From Betaproteobacteria bacterium (GTDB lineage Bacteria > Pseudomonadota > Gammaproteobacteria > Burkholderiales > Casimicrobiaceae), in contig VBCS01000174.1 in assembly GCA_005888955.1 (NCBI GenBank), forward strand, positions 1 through 8,587: DNA of 8,587 nt, in the 5' to 3' direction. Positions 1 to 7,200 of the stretch are shown in pieces (position 1 is the first letter of the stretch; the number at the start of each line of letters is the position of its first letter). A program made the position numbers and the translations under genes. Below the pieces are notes generated by a model. It was given only the letters and a program-made list of their open reading frames with translations, did no database searches and was not told where the DNA came from.

Positions 1-1218
1 CACGTTGCCGAAGCGAAGAACGTCGATTTCTTCATCCGGCTCGATTCGCGCCTGCCGCAGTCGGTGCTCTCCGATGCCAAGCGCCTGCAGCAGGTGCTGA
101 AGAATCTGCTGTCGAACGCTTTCAAGTTCACGCACCAGGGTCATGTCACGCTGACGATCGAACCCGTGAAGACAGGCTGGGATCCGCAGAACGAAGGCCT
201 GAATCGCGCTGGCGACGTCATCGCATTTTCCGTCGCGGATACCGGCATCGGCATCTCTTCCGACAAGCAGCAGATCATTTTCGAGGCGTTCCAGCAGGCG
301 GACGGGAGCACGAGCCGGAAGTACGGCGGGACAGGTCTGGGTCTCGCGATCAGCCGCGAGCTCTCAAGGCTGCTCGGCGGAGAGCTGCGGCTCGTCAGCG
401 CGCCGCGGGCCGGGAGCACGTTTACCTTGTACCTGCCGCAGATCTACATGCCGCAACGCTTTTCGCGCAAGGGCGTCGCCGTCGCGCCGCCGTCCGTTGC
501 CGCGATTCGCGGCGAAGCGTCACCGTCGGCGGGCGAGCCGCTCGCCCGAGAGGCTGATTCCGGGAGCCGGCACGATATCTCTGTGCCGCAGCCCGCGCTG
601 TCCACTCTGGTCAACGAAGTGGGCGACGATCGCGACAGCCTGACGCTGGGTGCCCCTGTCCTCCTCATTGTCGAGAACGATCTCTCATTCGCACGCTTCC
701 TCCTCGACCTGGCGCGAGAAAAGGGCTTCAAGGGCATCGTTACGTCGATGGGCGTCTCGGCGCTCGCGCTCGCGAGCGAGTACAAGCCGTCCGCCGTGAC
801 GCTCGATATTTTCCTGCCCGACGTCGACGGGTGTCGCGTGCTCGACCGGCTGAAGCACGATCCCCAGACGCGGCATATTCCCGTCTCGGTCATATCCACC
901 GATGAGTCGCGGGAACGGGCGCTGAATTCGGGAGCGTTTTCCTTTCTGTCGAAGCCGATTCAAAGCAAGGAGATGATCGATGCGCTCATCGATCAAGTGA
1001 CGGAGTTCACGCAGCGGCCCGAGAGACAGCTGCTCGTGGTCACCGCGGACGCAGAACGGCGCAACTGGCTCGTCGAATACCTCGCCGCGGACGATGTCCA
1101 CGTCACGGCGGCGCGGGACTACGACGCGGCGGCGGCGCTGCTCGCGGGGAACAGCATCGATTGCCTGGTCGTCGATGCGGAAGCGCTTCACGACGGAGAC
1201 GCGGATTCCACGGGCTAG
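1..1218 (+). CDS. Hybrid sensor histidine kinase, 3' part, cut short by an in-frame TAG
   Basis: The frame is open from base 1, so the 5' end (sensor region and HisKA phosphoacceptor histidine) lies outside the window. The GTG at 64 is internal and is not the start. Visible parts in order: an HATPase domain with N box (about 103-129, NLLSNAFKF), G1 box DTGIGI (238-255) and G2 box GGTGLGLA (about 325-348); a low-complexity linker (about 450-650); receiver 1 (about 655-1000) with acidic pocket E-N-D, phosphoacceptor Asp at 805-807, Ser-Thr in VISTDE and Lys in SKPI; then the first half of receiver 2 (from about 1027), with only the Asp at 1174-1176 recognisable. Translation stops at TAG 1216-1218, after beta strand 3 of receiver 2. 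The same frame continues to 1818 with the expected rest of receiver 2 and a third receiver, so this is probably a truncated or pseudogenised form of a kinase with three receivers. Kinase and receiver calls are secure; the functional state is not. Confidence 0.9.
   Translation, partial: HVAEAKNVDFFIRLDSRLPQSVLSDAKRLQQVLKNLLSNAFKFTHQGHVTLTIEPVKTGWDPQNEGLNRAGDVIAFSVADTGIGISSDKQQIIFEAFQQADGSTSRKYGGTGLGLAISRELSRLLGGELRLVSAPRAGSTFTLYLPQIYMPQRFSRKGVAVAPPSVAAIRGEASPSAGEPLAREADSGSRHDISVPQPALSTLVNEVGDDRDSLTLGAPVLLIVENDLSFARFLLDLAREKGFKGIVTSMGVSALALASEYKPSAVTLDIFLPDVDGCRVLDRLKHDPQTRHIPVSVISTDESRERALNSGAFSFLSKPIQSKEMIDALIDQVTEFTQRPERQLLVVTADAERRNWLVEYLAADDVHVTAARDYDAAAALLAGNSIDCLVVDAEALHDGDADSTG
1216..1218 (+). 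other. In-frame amber codon interrupting the three-receiver hybrid kinase
   Basis: Codons run without a shift from base 1 through ADSTG, TAG, DTEPAV and on to the TGA at 1816-1818. The stretch just after the TAG (1219-1371) still reads as the second half of a receiver: a hydrophobic strand LSIVLFGE (about 1246-1269), then STVV and the conserved joint RSPEDLLDQ leading to FLLHR. One substitution (for example from CAG, GAG, AAG or TGG) would explain the stop. Possible explanations are a real nonsense mutation, a sequencing or assembly error, or programmed readthrough. The sequence alone cannot decide between them. Confidence 0.85.
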
Positions 1219-1308
1219 GATACCGAGCCAGCGGTAGACTCGCTGTCCATCGTTCTCTTCGGCGAAACCGGCGACGCCACACGACCTCACCGCTGGCAAG
1301 GCCTCGCC

Positions 1309-1313
1309 CGGAG
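1309..1313 (+). promoter_or_regulatory. Possible ribosome binding site for reinitiation at GTG 1321
   Basis: CGGAG ends 7 bases before GTG 1321 and about 90 bases after the amber codon. Purine-rich 4-5 base matches are common by chance in this GC-rich coding sequence, so the support is only positional. Confidence 0.25.
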
Positions 1314-1320
1314 CACGGTT

Positions 1321-1818
1321 GTGCGCAAAGCGCGCTCACCCGAGGACCTGCTGGATCAGACGAGCTTTCTGCTGCACCGGTCGCCCGCGAAGATGCCGGA
1401 GGCGCATCGGAATATCCTGCGCCAGCTGCACGACGCGAACGAAGTGTTGAAGGGCAAGAGAGCCATGGTCGTCGACGACGACATGAGAAACATCTTTGCC
1501 CTGTCTTCGCTGCTCGAGGACAAGGGCATGGTCGTCGTCTCCCACGACAACGGCCGCGACGCGGTCAACGCCCTGCGTCTGGAGAAGAACGTCGACGTGA
1601 TCCTGATGGATATCATGATGCCGGAGATGGACGGGATCGATACGATCAAGGAAATCCGCAAGATTCCGGCGTACAAGCACGTCCCCATCATCGCGGTGAC
1701 CGCCAAGGCGATGAAGGGCGATCGCGAGAAGTGCATGGAAGCCGGAGCCTGGGATTATCTGTCCAAGCCCGTCGACGCCGAGCTCATGGTCGGGGTGCTG
1801 CGGGCGTGGCTGGGATGA
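1321..1818 (+). CDS. Receiver domain protein: detached C-terminal receiver of the upstream hybrid kinase
   Basis: This is the in-frame continuation of the interrupted kinase. If translated separately from GTG 1321 it gives 165 residues. The first 45 or so residues are the last helix of receiver 2 plus the linker (RSPEDLLDQ, FLLHR, then a helical stretch ending QLHDANEVLKGK). The rest is a complete, canonical receiver: acidic pocket DDD at 1474-1482, phosphoacceptor Asp at 1609-1611 in LMDIMMPEMDG, Thr at 1699-1701 in AVTAKAMKGD, and Lys at 1765-1767 in SKPV. There is no DNA-binding or enzymatic output domain. CGGAG at 1309-1313 lies 7 bases before the GTG and could act as a ribosome binding site, so reinitiation is possible. 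However, a start inside receiver 2 would not be an ancestral gene boundary. ATG codons at 1393 and 1465 are alternatives. This is most likely a fragment of a formerly continuous gene, which may or may not still be expressed. Confidence 0.7.
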   Translation: MRKARSPEDLLDQTSFLLHRSPAKMPEAHRNILRQLHDANEVLKGKRAMVVDDDMRNIFALSSLLEDKGMVVVSHDNGRDAVNALRLEKNVDVILMDIMMPEMDGIDTIKEIRKIPAYKHVPIIAVTAKAMKGDREKCMEAGAWDYLSKPVDAELMVGVLRAWLG

Positions 1819-1858
1819 TCCGCCGCTGTAACTAAAGCAGCAGCCGAGCCTATCCTCG

Positions 1859-4087
1859 ATGCCGATCAACGCCTACGCGATGGACAACAATCGAGAGCGG
1901 CAGACGGAGCCCGACCGCGCCGATATCCTGATCGTCGACGATCGGCCCGACAAGCTGCTGGTCTACGGGACGATCCTCGAGGACCTCGGCCAGAATCTGT
2001 TCACCGCCGCATCGGGCGAGCAGGCGTTGAAGCAGGTGCTCGAGCGCGACTTCGCGGTCATCCTGCTCGACGTCAACATGCCGGGGATGGACGGCCTCGA
2101 GACCGCGGCCTTGATCCGCAAACGGGGCCGGTCGGCGCACATACCCATCATCTTCGTTACCGCCGACTTCAACGACGATCATCACATGGCGAAGGGTTAT
2201 GCGCTCGGCGCCGTCGATTACATCGCGTCCCCCGTCGTGCCGGAGATACTGCGGGCGAAAGTCAGGGTTTTCGTCGACCTGTATCTCCTCGCCCAGAAGG
2301 CGCAGCGCCAGGCGCAGGAGCATGTCGCGCTGGCCGAAGAGAAGATCGCGCGCGCGGCAGCCGAGCAGGCGACCCGCCGCCTCGCCTTTCTCGCTCAGGC
2401 GAGCGTCGCGCTCGCGGGGTCCCTGGATCTCGCCGCGATCACGCGGGAGCTTGCGGGCCTGTGCGTGCCGTTCCTCGCCGACGTTTGCGCGCTCGCCCTC
2501 GCGGCCGAAGACGGGAAGAGCGCAAGCACCGAGGTCGCGTGGATGAGCGACGATCCGCAACTGGGGCTTATCAGGCGCTCGGTCGACAGCGTCGGCCATC
2601 GCGGATTCGGCGACGCTATCGAACGCGTCCGGAAGAGCGGCAAGCTCGAAACCTTCGGCGAGCGCCCCGCGGATGCGGCGACCGGCGGGCCGGACGAACC
2701 GCTGCTCGCGCGCGACATCGGCGCGGCGGCGGACTTTCCCGTCGATGGCATGGTCATCGTACCGCTATCCGCCCGCGGTCGCACGCTGGGCGCACTGGCG
2801 CTTGGACTCGGACCCTCCGGGCGCAAGCTCGACGCCGATGCGTTGTCCATGGCGACCGACCTGGCCGCCCGTGCCGCCATTGCGCTCGACAACGCCAGAC
2901 TCTACGGCAAGATCCAGGCGGAAGATCGGCGCAAGGACGAATTCCTGGCGATGCTGGCGCATGAGCTGCGCAATCCGCTGGCGCCGATCAGCAATGCCGT
3001 GCACATCCTGCAGATGAGCGAGAAGGATCCGGCGAAGCTCAATTGGGCGATCGAGGTGATCGGTCGCCAACTCAGACAGCTCGTCCGGCTTGTCGACGAT
3101 CTGCTCGACGTGTCGAGGATCACGCGCGGGAAGATCGAGCTCAAGATCGAGTCGATCGACGCAACCCAGGTCGTCGCCGCGGCAATCGAGACCAGCCGTC
3201 CCTTCGTGGATGCGCTCGAGCATTCGCTCACGGTTCTTCTGCCGCCCGAGCCGTTGCTGGTCAAAGGCGATTTCGCGCGCGTCGCCCAGATTCTCGCCAA
3301 TCTCATCAACAACGCCGCGAAATACACCAACGAGGGCGGGCGCATCGCGGTGACAGCGGCGCGCGAGGGCGCGAACGTCGTCTTTCGCGTCCGCGATACC
3401 GGCATCGGGATTCCGGCCGACCTTCTGTCCTCCATCTTCGAGCCGTTCACGCAAATCGATCGCACGCTCGCTCGTTCGCAGGGCGGACTGGGCATCGGCC
3501 TGACGCTCGTCCGGCGCCTGGTGGAAATGCAGGGCGGCCGCGTCTTCGCATCGAGCGACGGCCCGGACCAGGGCAGCGAGTTCACGGTCAGCCTGCCCGC
3601 GGCCAGTCCGGCACAACGCGCGAAAAGCGACTCCGGCGAATCGGGGCGGACGGCGGCCGCTGCTCTCGACTTATGCGTCCTCGTCGTCGACGACAACCAT
3701 GACGTCGCGGAAAGCACGGCGGTGCTGCTGCGGCTCGCGGGCTGCGAGGTCCACCTCGCCCATGATGGCGAGGAGGCGCTCCGCTTGGTACCGCGCGTGC
3801 GTCCGGATGCCGTTCTGCTCGACATCGGCCTGCCGCGAATGAACGGCTATGAGGTCGCCGAGCGCATCCGGTCCGATCCCGAGAATCGGGACATCCTGAT
3901 CGTCGCGGTCTCGGGTTATGGCCAGCAGGAGCATCGGCTGCGGTCCAAGCAAGCCGGCTTCGACCAGCATGTCGTCAAGCCGATCGATCCGACGGCGCTC
4001 GCCGGTTTGCTCGTTGCGCTTTCCTCGCAGCGTACCGCTTCGTCGGAAAACGTCGTCAACTTTCCTGTGCGCAAGACCGCCGACTAG
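1859..4087 (+). CDS. Hybrid histidine kinase: receiver, GAF, HisKA, HATPase, receiver (742 aa)
   Basis: This is a complete cytoplasmic hybrid kinase with no signal peptide or membrane segment. Residues 22-140 form an N-terminal receiver: acidic pair D27-D28, phosphoacceptor D71 in LLDVNMPGMDG, T101. The usual Lys before Pro is Ser124 (IASPVVPEIL). Residues about 142-175 are a charged Ala/Gln/Glu-rich helix that probably transmits the signal. Residues about 174-345 look like a GAF domain (strands VCALALAA, VDGMVIVPL, LGALALGL, ending AIALDNARLY). HisKA has phosphoacceptor H368 in AHELRNPL. The HATPase domain has its N box at N481-T490, G1 DTGIGIP from D513, and G2 GGLGIGL from G542. The C-terminal receiver has D611-D612, phosphoacceptor D655 in LLDIGLPRMNG, S685 and K707. 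The start is ATG 1859, 40 bases after the preceding stop; no strong Shine-Dalgarno sequence is visible, and ATG 1880 is an alternative that leaves the receiver intact. It probably shares a transcript with the gene upstream. The likely role is integrating an upstream phosphorylation input (N-terminal receiver) with a GAF-sensed signal; the ligand cannot be predicted. Confidence 0.95.
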   Translation: MPINAYAMDNNRERQTEPDRADILIVDDRPDKLLVYGTILEDLGQNLFTAASGEQALKQVLERDFAVILLDVNMPGMDGLETAALIRKRGRSAHIPIIFVTADFNDDHHMAKGYALGAVDYIASPVVPEILRAKVRVFVDLYLLAQKAQRQAQEHVALAEEKIARAAAEQATRRLAFLAQASVALAGSLDLAAITRELAGLCVPFLADVCALALAAEDGKSASTEVAWMSDDPQLGLIRRSVDSVGHRGFGDAIERVRKSGKLETFGERPADAATGGPDEPLLARDIGAAADFPVDGMVIVPLSARGRTLGALALGLGPSGRKLDADALSMATDLAARAAIALDNARLYGKIQAEDRRKDEFLAMLAHELRNPLAPISNAVHILQMSEKDPAKLNWAIEVIGRQLRQLVRLVDDLLDVSRITRGKIELKIESIDATQVVAAAIETSRPFVDALEHSLTVLLPPEPLLVKGDFARVAQILANLINNAAKYTNEGGRIAVTAAREGANVVFRVRDTGIGIPADLLSSIFEPFTQIDRTLARSQGGLGIGLTLVRRLVEMQGGRVFASSDGPDQGSEFTVSLPAASPAQRAKSDSGESGRTAAAALDLCVLVVDDNHDVAESTAVLLRLAGCEVHLAHDGEEALRLVPRVRPDAVLLDIGLPRMNGYEVAERIRSDPENRDILIVAVSGYGQQEHRLRSKQAGFDQHVVKPIDPTALAGLLVALSSQRTASSENVVNFPVRKTAD

Positions 4088-4204
4088 CGGTACCGGGATC
4101 GCACGTGCGTGACGCCGCCGAGCACCGCTTCGCCGCGATCTCCAAGCTGACCGGCTGTTACTGATCGCTTCCGGAGCGCGCGTTGCGCCGCGGCTGCAGT
4201 CGCG
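4088..4204. other. Convergent intergenic gap
   Basis: This stretch of 117 bases lies between the stop of the plus-strand kinase and the stop of the minus-strand CheB-CheR kinase. I see no gene in it. It contains a perfect 10-base palindrome CGCACGTGCG (4100-4109) and the left arm of the hairpin listed separately. Confidence 0.6.
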
Positions 4205-4213
4205 TCAGCCGCG
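4189..4213. terminator. Candidate hairpin at the convergent junction
   Basis: CGCGGCTG (4189-4196) and CAGCCGCG (4206-4213) are perfect inverted arms of 8 bp around a 9-base loop. The right arm overlaps the stop codon (4205-4207) and last codons of the minus-strand gene. Neither side has a clear T tract, so it is not a textbook intrinsic terminator. It could still slow or protect transcripts from both converging genes. Confidence 0.35.
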
Positions 4214-7200
4214 CGCGTGTGCAGTCAGGAACTCCTGCAGCGCGCTGATCTCCATGGGCTTGACGAAATGAGCGTCGAACCCCGCCTCGACGGAGCGTTC
4301 CATGTCTTGCCGCGACCCATAGCCGCTGACCGCCACAATAAGTGGCCTGCCGTTAGCAGAATTGCGACGCAGCGCTCGCGCCACGTCGTAGCCGTTCATT
4401 CCCGGAAGCCCGATATCGAGCAGGATGATCTCGGGGCCGTACTCCGCCGCGATGCGCAGCGCTTCGGGGCCGTCGTTGGCGGTGCGCACGTCGTTGTCCA
4501 TCAAGCTCAGCAGCGAGGCGAGGCTGTTCGCGGCATCGCTATTGTCGTCCACGATCAGGATGCGGTGGCCGGAGAGCGCTACCGGTTGGGCTTTGCTCTG
4601 CGGCGCACGATCTGTTTTTGCCCTTACCCGCTGCCCGGCAACGCTCGGCAGCCGCACCACAAACTCGCTTCCCTTGCCCATGCCGCCGCTGTGTACGGCA
4701 ACGCTGCCCCCGTGCAGCTCGACCAGAGTTCGCACCAGCGTGAGCCCGATGCCGAGCCCGCCGCGCTCTCGCTCGAGAGATGTGTCCGCCTGGGTGAAGG
4801 GTTCCCAGATGCGGGAAAGGTTCTCCGGCGCGATACCGATGCCCGAATCGCGCACCTTGAGGATGGCCTGGCCATCGTCGCCGGTCAGCGCAACCTCTAT
4901 CTTGCCGCCCTCGCTGGTGAACTTGATCGCGTTGTGCAGAAGATTCTCGACGACCTGGGTCAGGCGCAGGGCATCGGCGTCGACGTACAGCGGGTCTCGC
5001 GGCAGGCGGACGGTCAGCTTCCGGTTGGCCGTGTCGGCCATGGCTTGAAACTCCGCCACGGCGTCCTTGACCGTAGCGCCGATGTCGGCGGTCGCTCGAC
5101 GCAGCTCGATGTGGCCGCGGGTGATGCGGGAGATGTCGAGCAGGTCGTCGATCAGGCGCGTCATATGCTCGACGCTGCGCTTGATCGCGTCGCGCGCTGC
5201 GATCGCTTCAGGCGCCCGGTTGCCGATCATGTCCAGAATATGGATGCCGTTGCGCAGCGGCGTCAGCGGATTGCGCAACTCGTGCGCGAGGGTCGCCAGA
5301 AACTCGTTCTTGCGCCGGTCGGCGGCGGCCAGCTCGGCTGCATTGCGCGCCAGCTCGTCGATCATCCGCTGCCGGTCGGTAATGTCGCGATTGATTTCCA
5401 GGATGCCGAGCACGTCACCGTTCTCGGCGCGATGCACCACGTGGCTGCTTTCAACGAGAATGCGCGTACCATCGCGCCGCGTATGGGTCACCTTGCCCTG
5501 CCAGCGATCCCGGCTGCGCAGTAACGCATCGATATCGGCGCCGTCGCCGGGAGAGCTCGATTGCAGCAATGCGTGCGAGACTTTGCCGATGGCCTCGGTC
5601 GCGGTCCAGCCGTACATGTCCTGCGCGCCGTGATTCCAGAACGTGATGACGCTGTCGCGGTCGCGGGCGATGATCGCGTCGGACGACAGGTCGACCAGCG
5701 CCGCCTTCTGCCGCAAACGGGCCGCCTGCAGGGTCATCTCTTCGATATCGAGCAGGACCACCACGGCGCCGTCGATCCTGTTATCGGCGGTCCGGAAGGG
5801 ATGGATGCGCAACAGATGATGGCGTCCTTCGCGGTCGCGAACTTCGCGCTCGCGGACCTGCACGGTGTCGACGACCTCGGCAATCAGCGCTTCGAGATCA
5901 GGGATGTCGATCGAAGGCCTGAGGTTGCCGATCGGCCGGCCGACGTCGTTGGGCAGCACGTTGAATATCTTGGCCGCCGAGGGCGTGTAGCGACGGATGC
6001 GCAAGTCGGCGGAAACCGCGACCATCGCCACGTTGGCGCTGGCGAGAAGGTTGTTGATGTCGTCGTTGAGCCGGGAGAGCTCGGTGTTGCGAATCTGGAG
6101 CTGCTCGTTGATCGTGGTCAGCTCCTCATTGACCGACTGCAGCTCCTCTTTCGCGGTCTCGAGCTCTTCGTTCGTGCTTTGCAGCTCCTCGTTGGCCGAA
6201 AGTATTTCTTCGTTGGCCGATTTCAGCTCCTCGTTCGACGCATCCTGATCTTCGATCGCCGACTGCAGGTATTCGCGCGTAGTCGCCAGCTCGCGGCGAA
6301 GCGACTTCGAGTCCTGCGGGTCAGGAACGGAAGACGTCTTGCCGGCAGCTGATGCCGCTGCGCGTCTGAACCAGCGCGCGACGCGCGCTCCAGGCGAAAG
6401 TGCAGCTACATCTTCGAACAGAACGAGGAAGCACTGCTCGCTGCTCCCCGGCGGCTTCACGGGAACGACGCGCAGATCGATCTTGCGCGTTCTGGACTCG
6501 CCTCGAACGCGGATGCCTCCGCGCCACACCTCGGCGTTGCGCGCGCGACATTCGGCAATCGCGCTGCGCAGCTCGAGGAGCAGGCCTTCGCGCGCCATCT
6601 TGAGCACGTTGAAGCTCGCTTCGCCCGCCGCGGGCTTGAGGTACGCGCCGGTCTCGCCCCGGAATTGCAGCACGTCGAGGCCGTCGTTGACGAGCACCCC
6701 CGGCGGGGCGTAGCGGCCGAGGACCGCCCGGTCGGCCTCGCGCTGCCAGTCGACCGGCGCCGGTTGTGGTTCCCTGTTGCGCGCGCCGGGGAACAGACCG
6801 GAGCGAACTGAATCGGCGGCGAAGTGCGGATACGCGCGGGCGGTGCTCGTCTTCCTGCAGTAGATCCGATGCTGACGATCGACCGGCGCGAACAGGTCCG
6901 AAAACGCGCCGATGGTCTCCGACGCGCCGAGGAGGAGGAAGCCGTTCGGGTTCAGCGCGTAATGGAACGTCGGGATCACGCGTTTCTGCAAGGCTGGTGC
7001 GAGGTAGATGAGCAGATTGCGGCAGCTGATGAGGTCGACGCGCGAGAACGGCGGGTCGGCCGCGACGTTCTGCTTGGCGAAAAGGCACATCTCCCGGACG
7101 GCTTTGGTGACGCGGTACTGGTTATCGTGGCGGGTGAAGAAGCGCCGCAGGCGCTCGGGCGTGACCTCCGCTTCGATGTTCTCGGGATAGACGCCCTCGC

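Noticed and set aside
64..66. GTG 64 as the start of the first gene
   Set aside because: The frame is open to base 1, and the preceding residues already look like the ATPase-domain lead-in (AEAKNVDF, then LDSRLPQ). The true start is upstream of the window.
655..670. E-N-D in place of D-D in the acidic pocket of receiver 1 as a sign of inactivity
   Set aside because: As I recall, this variant is common in receivers of this kinase family. The phosphoacceptor Asp, Ser-Thr and Lys are all intact, so it is not evidence of decay.
1161..1835. Alternative plus-strand frame of 224 codons bridging the amber codon, suggesting a frameshift
   Set aside because: Its translation is Arg/Gly-rich without receiver motifs. 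Receiver homology on both sides of the stop lies in the original frame, so a nonsense codon and not a frameshift explains the break.
1850..2599. Minus-strand open frame of 249 codons opposite the 742-residue kinase
   Set aside because: It is antisense to a clear receiver-GAF coding region, with low-complexity charged composition and no domain.
4217..5524. Long plus-strand open frame (435 codons) opposite the CheB-CheR kinase
   Set aside because: It is antisense to the HisKA/HATPase/receiver region, has no recognisable domain, and is Arg/Asp/Val/Gln-rich as expected for a shadow frame in GC-rich DNA.
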